Notes: generated from the letters alone by a model not told the origin. A DNA stretch of 64,000 nt from Bradyrhizobium ottawaense (GCF_002278135.3 NZ_CP029425.2:62001-126000), one strand, 5' to 3'. Counted from the first letter of the stretch, positions 17,548 through 27,425 are shown. A program made the numbers and translations.

Positions 17548-18309
17548 ATGGATCGGCCGGGCGAAACCACGCATTTTGGCTTCAGGGACGTCCCCCTCGG
17601 GGACAAGCAGACGCTGGTGAACGATGTGTTTCACAGCGTGGCATCGCGCTATGATTTGATGAACGATTTGATGTCCGGTGGCCTGCACCGGGTCTGGAAG
17701 GACATCATGATCACCGCGCTCGACCCGCCCAGGAGCGACCGGTCGTTCGCCTTGCTCGACGTGGCCGGCGGCACCGGTGACATCTCGTTCCGCGCCGCCA
17801 AGGCCGCGGGCCCCGGCTTCCATGCCACCGTCTGCGACATCAACACCGACATGCTGGCGGTGGGCCGCGAGCGCGCCGCGAAGCGCCATCTCGAAACCCG
17901 GGTCGATTTCGTCGAAGGCAATGCCGAAGCGCTCGCCTTCGCCGACCGCAGCTTCGACGCATATACGATCGCTTTCGGCATTCGCAACGTGCCCCGGATC
18001 GATCTGGCGCTGCGCGAGGCCTATCGCGTGCTGAAGCCCGGCAGCCGCTTTCTGTGCCTGGAATTCTCCACCGTCGAGATGCCCGGGCTCGACCGGATCT
18101 ACGACCTGTTCTCGTTCAAGGTGATCCCGCCGCTCGGCCGCATGATCACGGGCGACGCCGAGTCGTACCAATATCTCGTCGAGTCCATCCGCAAGTTTCC
18201 AAAACCCAACGCCTTCGCCGACATGATCCGCGACGCCGGCTTCGCCCGCGTCAGCTGGCAGACCCTGTCCGGCGGCATCGTCGCACTGCATTCGGGCTGG
18301 CGTTTGTGA
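17548..18309 (+). CDS. ubiE: Ubiquinone/menaquinone biosynthesis C-methyltransferase
   Basis: 253 residues. SAM-dependent methylation of the quinone ring at carbon 5 (benzoquinol stage). Family signatures: [28 protein letters not shown], the SAM motif [16 protein letters not shown], and [33 protein letters not shown]. The stop overlaps the ubiB start by four bases (GTGA), so the two are translationally coupled. Confidence 0.96.
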   Translation: MDRPGETTHFGFRDVPLGDKQTLVNDVFHSVASRYDLMNDLMSGGLHRVWKDIMITALDPPRSDRSFALLDVAGGTGDISFRAAKAAGPGFHATVCDINTDMLAVGRERAAKRHLETRVDFVEGNAEALAFADRSFDAYTIAFGIRNVPRIDLALREAYRVLKPGSRFLCLEFSTVEMPGLDRIYDLFSFKVIPPLGRMITGDAESYQYLVESIRKFPKPNAFADMIRDAGFARVSWQTLSGGIVALHSGWRL

Positions 18310-19880
18310 TCTCTGCCTTCACCCACATTGCGCGCCTGATCCGCGCCGCGTTCGTGTTTGCGCGCGAGGGCGTGTTCGGCTCGGTCGATCCGAGCCTGGT
18401 GCCGCCGCCGGGACAGCTCGCTCTGAAGCTGGCGCGCCTCGTCGAACGGCGTGGCGTCAAGCACGGCCCGCGGATATCGCGCGCGCTGACGCGGATGGGC
18501 CCCGCCTATCTCAAGCTCGGACAATTCCTGGCCACACGCCCCGACGTCGTCGGCGTCATCATGGCGCGCGACCTCGAAAGTCTCCAGGACCGCCTGCCGC
18601 CGTTTCCGCAGGACGAAGCCGAAGCCGCGATCGCGACCTCGCTGGAGCGGCCGCTGAAGGACGTGTTTGTGAGCTTCGGCCCTCCCGTCGCGGCGGCCTC
18701 GATCGCGCAGGTGCATCGCGGCGAGGTCTTGCACGCCGGCATCCGCAAGTCGGTCGCGGTCAAGGTGCTCAGGCCCAACGTGGCCTCACGCTTCCGCCGC
18801 GACCTCTCCGATTTCTTCTTCGTCGCAAACAAAGCCGAGACCTACTCGGCCGAAGCGCGGCGGCTGCGCCTCATCGAGGTCATCAACACCATGTCGCGCT
18901 CGGTCGCCATGGAGATGGATCTGCGGCTGGAAGCTGCGGCGCTGTCAGAGATGGCGGAGAACACGCAGGGCGATCCTGATTTCCGCGTGCCGTCCGTGGA
19001 CTGGGACCGCACCACGCACAACGTGCTGACGATGGAGTGGATCGACGGCATCGCGCTGAACGATCACAAGCGTCTGGCAGAATCGCAGGTCGACCTCCCC
19101 GATCTCGGCCGCAAGGTGATCCAGAGCTTCCTGCGGCACGCGCTGCGCGACGGCTTCTTCCACGCCGACATGCATCCGGGCAATCTGTTCCTCGATGACG
19201 CGGGACGACTCGTCGCAGTCGATTTCGGCATCATGGGCCGGCTCGGCATGAAGGAGCGGCGTTTTCTCGCGGAAATCCTGCTCGGCTTCATTACTCGCGA
19301 TTATCGCCGCGTCGCCGAGGTGCATTTCGAGGCGGGCTACGTGCCCGCGCATCACTCGGTCGAGAACTTTGCGCAGGCGATCCGCGCCATCGGCGAGCCG
19401 ATCCACAACCGCACGGCGGAAGAGATCTCGATGGCGCGGCTCTTGACGCTGCTGCTCGAGGTCACCGGCCTGTTCGACATGACGACGCGGCCCGAGCTGA
19501 TCCTGCTGCAGAAGACCATGGTGGTGGTCGAGGGCGTGGCGCGCGGCTTCGATCCCAAGCTCGACATCTGGAAGATCGCCGACCCCGTGGTACGCGAATG
19601 GATCGAGCGCAATCTCGGACCCATCGGCCGGGTGCAAGGCGCGCTCGCCGGGACCGGAGACATCGCGCGCGTGCTGATGCGCCTGCCGGAGATCGCCGAG
19701 CGGTCGGTGAAGGTGCTGGAGCAGCTCGAGACCATGACGCGGGAGGGCATCAGGCTGTCGCCGGAGAGCATCGCCGCGATGGGTCGCAGCGAGGGCCGCA
19801 AGAACCGCTGGCGCACCGTCGCGCTCTGGATCATCGCCGCGACCTTCATCGGGATCCTGATCGCCGTCCGGAATCTATGA
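18306..19880 (+). CDS. ubiB: UbiB-family atypical kinase for ubiquinone biosynthesis
   Basis: 524 residues from the GTG at 18306, which overlaps the ubiE stop; the frame is open further upstream but inside ubiE. ADCK/UbiB features: the [13 protein letters not shown] extension motif, the Ala-rich [11 protein letters not shown] loop, an ATP Lys in VAVKVLRPN, and catalytic [10 protein letters not shown] with metal-binding VDFGIMG. The C-terminus ends in a hydrophobic anchor ([17 protein letters not shown]). It supports quinone synthesis at the membrane; the exact activity of the family is still debated. Confidence 0.95.
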   Translation: MISAFTHIARLIRAAFVFAREGVFGSVDPSLVPPPGQLALKLARLVERRGVKHGPRISRALTRMGPAYLKLGQFLATRPDVVGVIMARDLESLQDRLPPFPQDEAEAAIATSLERPLKDVFVSFGPPVAAASIAQVHRGEVLHAGIRKSVAVKVLRPNVASRFRRDLSDFFFVANKAETYSAEARRLRLIEVINTMSRSVAMEMDLRLEAAALSEMAENTQGDPDFRVPSVDWDRTTHNVLTMEWIDGIALNDHKRLAESQVDLPDLGRKVIQSFLRHALRDGFFHADMHPGNLFLDDAGRLVAVDFGIMGRLGMKERRFLAEILLGFITRDYRRVAEVHFEAGYVPAHHSVENFAQAIRAIGEPIHNRTAEEISMARLLTLLLEVTGLFDMTTRPELILLQKTMVVVEGVARGFDPKLDIWKIADPVVREWIERNLGPIGRVQGALAGTGDIARVLMRLPEIAERSVKVLEQLETMTREGIRLSPESIAAMGRSEGRKNRWRTVALWIIAATFIGILIAVRNL

Positions 19881-19893
19881 TTGCCAAAAGCTT

Positions 19894-19924
19894 GATTGCA
19901 TTGCAATCACGCAAATGATATCAT
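19894..19924. promoter_or_regulatory. Two palindromes upstream of coaBC (candidate operators)
   Basis: gattgca-t-tgcaatc (19894-19908) is a perfect 7-1-7 inverted repeat, and atgatatcat (19915-19924) a perfect 10-base palindrome. They lie 28-58 bases before the start of a gene whose product begins with a ribbon-helix-helix DNA-binding domain. Autoregulation is inferred, not shown. Confidence 0.5.
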
Positions 19925-19951
19925 CGCCATCATTCCGTGCTGGAGGGCGTC

Positions 19952-21403
19952 ATGGCAAGCCTGACCATCCGCAAGCTCGACGACGGCGTCAAAACCTATT
20001 TGCGGCTGCGCTCGGCCAAGAACCGCAGATCGGTCGAGGAAGAGGTCCGGGTCATCCTGCGGGAGCTGATCGAGGGCCGCGAGGAGCCGCTGACGCCGTT
20101 TTCGGCGCCGCCGGCAGCCTCCGTCGTCCCCACCCCTCAGCGCACCGGCGCCGTCCCTGAGGCCAGCGTCACCCTGATCATCGGCGGCGGGATCGCAGCC
20201 TATAAATCGCTCGACCTGATCCGAAGGCTGAAGGAGCGCCGCGTCGAGGTCCGCTGTGTCCTGACCAAAGCGGCGCAGCAATTCGTCACGCCGCTGGCGG
20301 TCAGCGCCCTCTCCCATGAGCGCGTCTATACCGACCTGTTCGACCCCCAGAGCGAGTTCGACGCCGGCCATATCAGGCTTGCGCGCGACTGCGACCTGAT
20401 CGTGGTGGCGCCCGCGACCGCCGACTTGATGGCGAAGATGGCCAACGGCCACGCCGACGATCTCGCCAGCGCGATCCTGCTCGCGACCAACCGCAAGGTG
20501 CTGCTGGCACCGGCAATGAACCCGCTGATGTGGAACAATGCGGCGACGCGTCGCAACGTCGCGCAGCTGCAGCGCGACGGCGGGGTGCTGATCGGGCCCA
20601 ATTCCGGCGAGATGGCCGAAGCGGGCGAAGCTGGTGTCGGCCGCATGTCCGAAGCGATCGAGATCGCCGCCGCCGCCGAGCGTCTGCTGCGGCCGCCGGT
20701 GCCGCGCCCGCTCGCCGGCAAGCGCGTGTTGATCACCGCAGGTCCCACCCACGAGCCGATCGATCCGGTGCGCTACATCGCCAACCGCTCTTCCGGCAAG
20801 CAGGGGTTTGCCATCGCCGCCGCCGCACAGGCCGCCGGTGCCGAGGTCATTTTGGTGAGCGGTCCGGTCGACCTCAGCGATCCCCAGGGCGTGACGGTGA
20901 AGCATGTGGAATCGGCGCGGCAGATGCTGGAGCAGGTGCAGGCCGCGCTCCCCGCCGACATCGCGATCTTTGCCGCCGCCGTCGCCGACTGGCGCGTCGC
21001 CAACGAAGGCGAGCAGAAGCTGAAGAAGACCGCGGCCGGCATGCCGCCGCTTCAGCTCATCGAGAACCCCGATATCCTCGCCACGATCTCGAAGCTGACC
21101 GACAAGCGCCCGCCGCTGGTGATCGGCTTTGCCGCCGAGACCGAGCACCTCATCGACAACGCCAAGTCAAAACTTGCCCGCAAGGGCTGCGACTGGATCG
21201 TCGCCAACGACGTCTCGCCCGCCACGGGCGTGATGGGCGGCGACCGCAACACCGTGCATCTGATCAGTCGCAAGAATGGTGAGAAGGACGGCGAGATTGC
21301 AGTTGATTCCTGGCCGGTGATGACCAAGGAACAGGTCGCCATCGAACTGGTCGCGCATGTCGCACGAAGCGTGACCGACAAATCCCTGGAGCCGGCATCT
21401 TGA
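19952..21403 (+). CDS. coaBC: CoaBC (phosphopantothenoylcysteine synthase/decarboxylase) with N-terminal ribbon-helix-helix domain
   Basis: 483 residues from the ATG at 19952, placed 5 bases after GGAGG. Residues 1-40 ([20 protein letters not shown] through [16 protein letters not shown]) look like a FitA/Arc-type ribbon-helix-helix domain, then a Pro-rich linker. CoaC runs from about residue 72 ([19 protein letters not shown]) with [10 protein letters not shown]. The Cys expected before GRM in E. coli CoaC appears replaced ([10 protein letters not shown]). CoaB follows: [27 protein letters not shown] and the KLKK motif. It makes 4'-phosphopantetheine for coenzyme A. dut overlaps by four bases. 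Confidence 0.9.
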   Translation: MASLTIRKLDDGVKTYLRLRSAKNRRSVEEEVRVILRELIEGREEPLTPFSAPPAASVVPTPQRTGAVPEASVTLIIGGGIAAYKSLDLIRRLKERRVEVRCVLTKAAQQFVTPLAVSALSHERVYTDLFDPQSEFDAGHIRLARDCDLIVVAPATADLMAKMANGHADDLASAILLATNRKVLLAPAMNPLMWNNAATRRNVAQLQRDGGVLIGPNSGEMAEAGEAGVGRMSEAIEIAAAAERLLRPPVPRPLAGKRVLITAGPTHEPIDPVRYIANRSSGKQGFAIAAAAQAAGAEVILVSGPVDLSDPQGVTVKHVESARQMLEQVQAALPADIAIFAAAVADWRVANEGEQKLKKTAAGMPPLQLIENPDILATISKLTDKRPPLVIGFAAETEHLIDNAKSKLARKGCDWIVANDVSPATGVMGGDRNTVHLISRKNGEKDGEIAVDSWPVMTKEQVAIELVAHVARSVTDKSLEPAS

Positions 21404-21858
21404 GCACGAAGGTCACTGTCGAACTGCAACGCCTGGCCCATGCGGAAGGCCTGCCAATGCCGGCCTATCAAACCACCGAGGCGGCCGGCCTCGACCTGAT
21501 GGCGGCGGTGCCGGACGGCGAGCCGATGACGCTCGCACCAGGCCAATATGCGCTGGTGCCGACCGGCCTTGCGATCGCATTGCCGGCCGGGCACGAGGCG
21601 CAGGTGCGGCCGCGCTCGGGACTTGCCGCCAAGCACGGTGTCACCGTGCTGAACGCGCCGGGCACGATCGACGCGGACTATCGCGGCGAGATCAAGGTGA
21701 TCCTGATCAACCACGGCGCGGCGCCGTTCGTGATCAAGCGCGGCGAGCGCATCGCCCAGATGGTGATCGCGCCCGTGGTGCAGGCCGCGCTGGTTCCGGT
21801 GGCCACAATATCGGCCACGGATCGCGGCGCCGGCGGCTTCGGCTCGACCGGCCGCTAG
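21400..21858 (+). CDS. dut: dUTP diphosphatase
   Basis: 152 residues, beginning with a TTG that overlaps the coaBC stop (TTGA). All five trimeric dUTPase motifs are visible: [47 protein letters not shown] and the C-terminal [11 protein letters not shown] lid. It hydrolyses dUTP to dUMP, keeping uracil out of DNA and supplying thymidylate synthesis. Pairing with coaBC is common in proteobacteria. Confidence 0.96.
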   Translation: MSTKVTVELQRLAHAEGLPMPAYQTTEAAGLDLMAAVPDGEPMTLAPGQYALVPTGLAIALPAGHEAQVRPRSGLAAKHGVTVLNAPGTIDADYRGEIKVILINHGAAPFVIKRGERIAQMVIAPVVQAALVPVATISATDRGAGGFGSTGR

Positions 21859-21864
21859 TTTCTT

Positions 21865-21888
21865 ACCTCTCCCGCTTGCGGGAGAGGT
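21865..21888 (+). terminator. Hairpin after dut
   Basis: acctctcccgc-tt-gcgggagaggt is a perfect 11-bp stem with a two-base loop, 7 bases past the dut stop. There is no T-run; it may act with Rho or as an mRNA 3' stabiliser. The rest of the 294-base gap to divL shows no gene. Confidence 0.55.
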
Positions 21889-22152
21889 CGACGCGCAGAG
21901 CAGGGGAGGGAGCGCACCTGCTCCGCGGCGGCCATGTCGCCCAAATAATCAGCCCCGCTAACGCACGGCAATTTCAGCCGAATCATCCCGAAGAACTACG
22001 TGGGCGGGAACCCCTCCCCCGGCATTTTTTTGGGGCCGCCTTTGCGTTCACGATCTGGACTCTTACCGGCGGAGTCGCGGTGAGGGTATTGTCGTTTGAT
22101 TCGCGCGCGACGGGGGTCGCCGCGCGTAAATTCGTGCGGTCTTGGGGCAACT

Positions 22153-24657
22153 ATGTCAGGCGTGATCGTGTCGATGCGTCGGACGCTGCTGTCGTGCACA
22201 TCGCTCGTGCGCAACGGCTTGTTGGGAGGCGCTCTTGCAGCGCTGCTGCCGGCTGCGCCGGCCGAGGCGGCCGACCTCATCGACACCCTCTCCATCATGC
22301 TGGATTTCAACCGGCAGGAACTCGCGGTGCTCGCCACCGCGCTGGCCTTGCTCGGCTTCTCGGTGGTGGCTGCGATCCTCTTGATGCGCACGCGCGTGCG
22401 CACCGCGAAGAACGAGGCGCGGCTGCGCGCACGAATCGGGGAACTCCAGCTCCAGGCCGACCGCTTCGGCGCGCTGCTGTTCGCCGAGCCGCAGATCCTG
22501 ATCTCCTGGCCGGCCGGCGACAATCGCGCGCAGATCTCCGGCGACATCTCCATGGTGCTGCCGCGCGACTCCTCGCCGCAACGGGTGCTCGCATTCGGAA
22601 CCTGGCTGCCGCCCGAGCCCGCGCTCCAGATGGATCACGCCGTCGATGCGCTGCGTGACCGCGGCGACGGGTTCCAGCTGACGCTGACGACCGCGCATGG
22701 CCACACGCTCGAGGCCATCGGCCGCGCCATCGGCGGCCAGGCCATTGTCCGGATTCGCGAACTCTCGGGTCTCCGCCGCGATCTGGCCGAGACCAATCTG
22801 CGCTACAACGCGCTCTCCGACGAGACCGAGATGCTGCGCGGCTTTGCCGCGAACGCACCTTGGCCGATCTGGGCCAAGGGCGAGAACGGCGCGCTGACCT
22901 ACGCCAACCCCGCCTATGTTCGTGCCACCGAGGCGAACAACGTCACCGACGCGCAGGAGCGCAAGCTCGAGCTGCTGGACAGCGCCGACCGCACCGCGAT
23001 GGAACGGGGACTGAAGGACACCGCCAATTTCAACGCCCGGCTGCCGATTGTGATCAGCGGCGAGCGCCGCATCTACGATGTGCGCGCGGTCAATGTCGGC
23101 AGCGGCAGCGTCGGCGTCGCCATCGATGCCAGCGAGGCGGACGCGCTCAGCTCGGCGCTGGTGCGGATGGCGGAGGCGCATCGCCGCACGCTCGACCAGC
23201 TCTCCTCCGGCGTTGCCGTGTTCGATGGCCAGCGCCGGCTCGCCTTCTACAACGATTCCTACCGCCGGCTGTGGGACCTCGACCGCACCTTCCTCGACGC
23301 CAATCCCGATGATTCCAGCGTGCTGGATCAGCTCCGTGCCGCGCGAAAACTGCCGGAACAGCCGGACTTCCGTGCCTGGAAATCCAAGCTGCACGAGGCC
23401 TATCGCGCGGTCGAGACCACCAAGGACACCTGGTACCTGCCCGACGGCCGCGCGCTCTCGGTCGTCACCACGCCGAACCCGGAAGGCGGCGTCACCTATC
23501 TGTTCGACGACGTCACCGAGAGCCTCGAGCTCGCCCGCCGCTTCGACGGCATGATCCGTGTCCAGCGCGAGACGCTGGACAGCCTCGCCGAGGGCGTCGC
23601 GGTGTTCGGCAGCAACGGCAAGGCGCAGCTGTTCAACCCGGCCTTCGTCCGGATGTGGAAACTGTCGAGCGATGCCATGCGCGACGAGCCGCATATCCAG
23701 ACGGTGGAAGGCTGGTGCCATCAGCTGTTCGACGACCCCACGGTCTGGCGCCAGATCCGCGAGGCCGTCACCTCGATCGAGAGCCGCGCCGACGTGCCGC
23801 TGAAGCTGGAGCGCAAGGACGGCAGCGTGCTCGACGGCATGATCCGCCCGCTGCATGACGGCGCGACCATGCTGACGTTCCAGGACATCACCGACACCGA
23901 GAACGTCGAGCGCGCGCTGCGCGAGCGCAACGAGGCTCTGGAGGCCGCCGACCAGATGAAGGTGGATTTCGTCCACCACGTCTCCTACGAGCTGCGCTCG
24001 CCGCTCACCACCATCATCGGCTTCGCGCATTTCCTCAGCGATCCCTCGACCGGGCCGCTGACGCCGAAACAGGCCGAATATCTCGACTACGTCACCAAAT
24101 CGACCAATGCGCTGCTGGCGCTGACCAACAACATCCTCGATCTGGCCACCATCGACGCGGGCGCCATGAAGCTGGAACTCGGGCCGGTCGACGTCAGCAA
24201 GACCATCGAGCTCGCGGCCGAAGGCATCCAGGACCGGCTCGCGACCGACCGCATCCGCCTAAAAGTCGAGATCGCGCCCGATGTCGGCAGCTTCGTCGGC
24301 GACGAGAAGCGCGTGGTGCAGGTGCTCTATAACCTCCTCGCCAACGCCGTCGGATTTTCTCCACAGGATTCCACCGTCGGCATCAGCGCGCGGCGCACCG
24401 AACGCAGCGTGGTCTTCACTGTGACAGATTCCGGGCCTGGAATACCTGCCGACATGAAGGACAAGGTGTTCAACTGGTTCGAAAGCCGCTCGCAGGGCTC
24501 GCGTCACCGCGGCGCCGGGCTCGGCCTGTCGCTGGTGCGCTCCTTCGTCGAGCTGCATGGCGGCAAGGTGCGGGTGGACTCGATCGTCGGCCGCGGCACG
24601 GTCGTGATCTGTGACTTCCCGACCGACCAGGCGGCGCATCGCGACGCCGCCGAATGA
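22153..24657 (+). CDS. divL: DivL-type sensor kinase (tyrosine at the phosphorylation site)
   Basis: 834 residues from the ATG at 22153. An N-terminal membrane part has hydrophobic segments (LLGGALAALLPAAPAEA; LAVLATALALLGFSVVAAILL). Several PAS-like repeats follow, two with the form SLAEGVAVFGSNGKAQLFNPAF / SSGVAVFDGQRRLAFYNDSY. The dimerisation helix reads VHHVSYELRSPLT, with Tyr612 where histidine kinases have His. The ATPase domain has NLLANAVGFS, DSGPGIP and GAGLGLSLV. In Caulobacter, DivL modulates the CckA-CtrA cell-cycle pathway. Overlaps tsaE by four bases. Confidence 0.9.
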   Translation: MSGVIVSMRRTLLSCTSLVRNGLLGGALAALLPAAPAEAADLIDTLSIMLDFNRQELAVLATALALLGFSVVAAILLMRTRVRTAKNEARLRARIGELQLQADRFGALLFAEPQILISWPAGDNRAQISGDISMVLPRDSSPQRVLAFGTWLPPEPALQMDHAVDALRDRGDGFQLTLTTAHGHTLEAIGRAIGGQAIVRIRELSGLRRDLAETNLRYNALSDETEMLRGFAANAPWPIWAKGENGALTYANPAYVRATEANNVTDAQERKLELLDSADRTAMERGLKDTANFNARLPIVISGERRIYDVRAVNVGSGSVGVAIDASEADALSSALVRMAEAHRRTLDQLSSGVAVFDGQRRLAFYNDSYRRLWDLDRTFLDANPDDSSVLDQLRAARKLPEQPDFRAWKSKLHEAYRAVETTKDTWYLPDGRALSVVTTPNPEGGVTYLFDDVTESLELARRFDGMIRVQRETLDSLAEGVAVFGSNGKAQLFNPAFVRMWKLSSDAMRDEPHIQTVEGWCHQLFDDPTVWRQIREAVTSIESRADVPLKLERKDGSVLDGMIRPLHDGATMLTFQDITDTENVERALRERNEALEAADQMKVDFVHHVSYELRSPLTTIIGFAHFLSDPSTGPLTPKQAEYLDYVTKSTNALLALTNNILDLATIDAGAMKLELGPVDVSKTIELAAEGIQDRLATDRIRLKVEIAPDVGSFVGDEKRVVQVLYNLLANAVGFSPQDSTVGISARRTERSVVFTVTDSGPGIPADMKDKVFNWFESRSQGSRHRGAGLGLSLVRSFVELHGGKVRVDSIVGRGTVVICDFPTDQAAHRDAAE

Positions 24658-26180
24658 GCGCGCCCACCACATTCTCCGTCGCGCTTCACAACGAGACGGC
24701 CACCGCGCAACTGATGGCCGACCTCGCGCTGCTGGTCGGTCCCGGCGATGTCATCACCCTCACCGGCGATCTCGGCGCAGGAAAGACCGCGGCCGCCCGC
24801 GCGCTCATCCGCTACCTCGCCGGCGACGAGGCGCTGGAAGTGCCGAGCCCGACCTTCACCCTGGTGCAGGGCTATGAGCTGCCGCCCTTTCCGGTGATGC
24901 ACGCCGATCTCTACCGCGTCGAGGACGAGAGCGAGCTCGAGGAGATCGGGCTGTCGCCGCTGCCCGATGCCACACTCGTCCTGATCGAATGGCCGGAGCG
25001 CGCGCCGTCGGCGATGCCACAGGATCGCATCGACATCGCGCTGACGCATCGGCCGGCGCTGGGCTCGAATGCGCGCGCCGCCGACATCACCGGTTACGGC
25101 AAGGCGGCCGCCGCTGTCGCGCGGCTGCAGGCGCTGCGCGAATTCCTCGATGCCTCCGGCTACATGGATGCGACTCGCAAGCGCATGGCCGGCGATGCCT
25201 CGACGCGCTCCTATGCGCGGCTGCTGCGCGACGACGAGATCGTCATCCTCATGAACTTTCCGCAGCGCCCTGATGGTGCTGCGACGTACAACGGAAAATC
25301 GTACAGCGCCGCAGTGCATCTCGCCGAGAACGTCAAGCCGTTCGTCGCGATCGACGAAGGCCTGCGCGCGCAGGGCATCTCGGCGCCCGCGATCCACCAT
25401 TCCGACCTCGACCATGGCTTCCTGATCACCGAGGATTTCGGCAACGAAGGCGTGATCGAAGGCGATCCGCCACGCCCGATTGCCGAGCGCTACGAGGCCG
25501 CGGCCGATGTGCTGGCCGTGCTCCACGGCAAGACGCTGCCGGAAACATTGCCGCTGGCGGATCAGACCTACGCTATACCCCTCTTCGATGCTGAGGCGCT
25601 GCTGATCGAGATCAGCTTGATGCCGGAATGGTACCTGCCCGATCGCAACGCGCCGCTGAGCGAGGCGGCGCGCTCGGAATTCTTCGCGATGTGGCGCGAG
25701 CTGCTGAGGAAGCCGCTGGCCGCGCCGAGGACGTGGATCATCCGCGACTATCACTCGCCCAATCTGATCTGGCTTCCGGATCGCGCCGGCATCGCGCGCG
25801 TCGGCGTGATCGATTTCCAGGACACCGTGCTCGGTCCGCAATCCTACGACGTGGTGTCGCTGCTTCAGGACGCCCGCATCGACGTGCCCGAAAGTCTCGA
25901 GCTGACGCTGCTGTCGCGCTACATCAAGGCGCGGCGCGCTGGCGATGCCGGCTTCGATCCGGCCGGGTTCGCCGAGCTCTACGCCATCATGTCGGCACAG
26001 CGGAATACGCGGCTGCTCGGCACCTTCGCCCGCCTCAACCGCCGCGATGGTAAGCCGCATTATTTGCGTCACCAGCCGCGGATCTGGACCTATCTCCAGC
26101 GCTCGCTGGCACATCCCGCGCTGAGCTCTTTGCGCGACTGGTATCTCGCCAACGTCCCTCCGCCCCAAAGTCCGGCCTGA
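24654..26180 (+). CDS. tsaE: TsaE - AmgK fusion: tRNA t6A ATPase joined to sugar kinase
   Basis: 508 residues. Residues 1-150 are TsaE: Walker A GDLGAGKTAAARALI, then EVPSPTFTLVQGYE, HADLYRVE and LIEWPERA; TsaE supports the TsaBD complex in t6A37 tRNA modification. From about residue 165 begins an aminoglycoside-phosphotransferase-fold kinase: GDASTRSYARLL, catalytic IIRDYHSPNLIW and metal-binding VIDFQD. This matches AmgK, the MurNAc/GlcNAc anomeric kinase of the peptidoglycan-recycling shortcut; the murU-like gene two genes downstream supports that. Such fusions are common in alphaproteobacteria. Confidence 0.9.
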   Translation: MSAPTTFSVALHNETATAQLMADLALLVGPGDVITLTGDLGAGKTAAARALIRYLAGDEALEVPSPTFTLVQGYELPPFPVMHADLYRVEDESELEEIGLSPLPDATLVLIEWPERAPSAMPQDRIDIALTHRPALGSNARAADITGYGKAAAAVARLQALREFLDASGYMDATRKRMAGDASTRSYARLLRDDEIVILMNFPQRPDGAATYNGKSYSAAVHLAENVKPFVAIDEGLRAQGISAPAIHHSDLDHGFLITEDFGNEGVIEGDPPRPIAERYEAAADVLAVLHGKTLPETLPLADQTYAIPLFDAEALLIEISLMPEWYLPDRNAPLSEAARSEFFAMWRELLRKPLAAPRTWIIRDYHSPNLIWLPDRAGIARVGVIDFQDTVLGPQSYDVVSLLQDARIDVPESLELTLLSRYIKARRAGDAGFDPAGFAELYAIMSAQRNTRLLGTFARLNRRDGKPHYLRHQPRIWTYLQRSLAHPALSSLRDWYLANVPPPQSPA

Positions 26181-26266
26181 TTCGGAGGCCGATTTACCAG
26201 CTGTTAGCCAAGACGCCGGTATTCTGGCGGCGAGGCAGCCGGATCATTACGGGCTGGAGCGGGCAG

Positions 26267-26584
26267 ATGGCGGTAAAGACGGACCAGCGCGGCAACAGCC
26301 GGGTTGTCTTCGAGCGCGGGATCTCGGCCCAGATGATGGGGATCGACGGCACCTGGCGGCGCGACTGCACCATGGAGGACGTCTCCGAGACCGGCGCCAA
26401 GCTGACCATCGACGGCTCGGTGGAGGGCCTCCATCTGAAGGAGTTCTTTCTGCTGCTGTCGTCCACCGGACTTGCGTACCGGCGTTGCGAGCCGGCCTGG
26501 GTCAATGGCGACCAGATCGGGGTCAATTTCCTCAAGCTCGGCGACAAGAAGAAAAAGGCGCGTTCCACAGCCGTCGGGGCATGA
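26267..26584 (+). CDS. PilZ-domain protein
   Basis: 105 residues, a single PilZ domain. The cyclic-di-GMP signature is partly visible: an Arg-rich start (TDQRGNSRVVFERG) and DVSETGAKL, the D/N-x-S-x-x-G half of the site. It ends GVNFLKLGDKKKKAR. It may bind c-di-GMP and pass the signal to another protein; the partner is unknown. It sits between tsaE-amgK and the murU-like gene on the same strand. Confidence 0.85.
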   Translation: MAVKTDQRGNSRVVFERGISAQMMGIDGTWRRDCTMEDVSETGAKLTIDGSVEGLHLKEFFLLLSSTGLAYRRCEPAWVNGDQIGVNFLKLGDKKKKARSTAVGA

Positions 26585-26702
26585 TGGCAACACCCGTCGT
26601 ACAACCGTCACGGCGGGTGGTTAAGGCGGTTGAGATGCGGTGCGGCTGATCGAACCTCGTGTTAGGATTGCTGCGAACGCGAAAGGTCTGAGAAAGCGAA
26701 GG

Positions 26703-27425
26703 ATGTCCGTCAAACCGACCAAAGCCATGGTGCTCGCCGCAGGGTTTGGCCTGCGCATGCGTCCCCTGACGGACAAGATGCCGAAGCCGATGGTGCCGGT
26801 GGCCGGCCAGCCACTGCTCGACCACGTGCTCGACAAGCTCGGCCAGGCGGGCGTGACCGAGGCCGTGGTCAACGTGCATTACCTGCCGGACCAGATCATC
26901 GATCACGTCGCATCGCGCCAGCTTCCGCGCGTGACAATTTCTGACGAGCGCGACCAGGTGCTCGGCACCGGCGGCGGCGTGGTCAAGGCGCTGCCGTTGC
27001 TCGGCCACGCACCGTTCTTCCACGTCAATTCCGACACGCTCTGGATCGACGGCGTGCGCTCCAATTTGACGCAGCTCGCCGAGAATTTCGACCCCGCGCG
27101 CATGGATATCCTGCTGCTGATGGCGCCGACTGCGACCAGCATCGGCTATAGCGGTCGCGGCGATTACGGCATGCTGCCCGACGGCGCCCTGCGCAAGCGC
27201 AAGGAAAAGGAGGTCGTTCCGTTCGTCTATGCCGGCGCGGCGATCCTGTCGCCGTCGATCTTCGAAGGCGCGCCGCAGGGCGAGTTCTCGCTGACGAAAA
27301 TGTTCGACCGCGCGGGCGAGCAGGAGCGGCTGTTCGGCCTCCGCCTCGACGGCGTCTGGATGCATGTCGGCACGCCCGACGCCGTGCACGCCGCGGAAGA
27401 GGCGTTCCTGGAGAGTGTGGCGTAG
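26703..27425 (+). CDS. murU: Nucleotidyltransferase, probable N-acetylmuramate-1-phosphate uridylyltransferase
   Basis: 240 residues from the ATG at 26703. Sugar-nucleotidyltransferase signature LAAGFGLRMRPLTDKMPKPMVPVAGQPLLDHVLDKL, then DQVLGTGGGVVKALPLL, VNSDTLWIDG and a final DGVWMHVGTPDAV. Given the AmgK domain encoded just upstream, the best fit is MurU, which forms UDP-MurNAc from MurNAc-1-phosphate recycled from peptidoglycan. Without the context, a mannose-1-phosphate guanylyltransferase-like role would be possible. Confidence 0.82.
   Translation: MSVKPTKAMVLAAGFGLRMRPLTDKMPKPMVPVAGQPLLDHVLDKLGQAGVTEAVVNVHYLPDQIIDHVASRQLPRVTISDERDQVLGTGGGVVKALPLLGHAPFFHVNSDTLWIDGVRSNLTQLAENFDPARMDILLLMAPTATSIGYSGRGDYGMLPDGALRKRKEKEVVPFVYAGAAILSPSIFEGAPQGEFSLTKMFDRAGEQERLFGLRLDGVWMHVGTPDAVHAAEEAFLESVA

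Noticed and set aside
19952..20090. A FitA-type antitoxin of a toxin-antitoxin pair
   Set aside because: No stop separates it from coaBC and no PIN-domain toxin is nearby; it is treated as a fused domain.
22156..24030. A 624-residue open frame on the minus strand opposite divL
   Set aside because: It is antisense to a gene with clear PAS and kinase motifs; its translation is His/Arg/Gly-rich low-complexity, as expected for high-GC shadow frames.
24504..26168. A 554-residue minus-strand frame opposite tsaE-amgK
   Set aside because: Shadow of a gene with intact Walker A and kinase motifs; no own motif.
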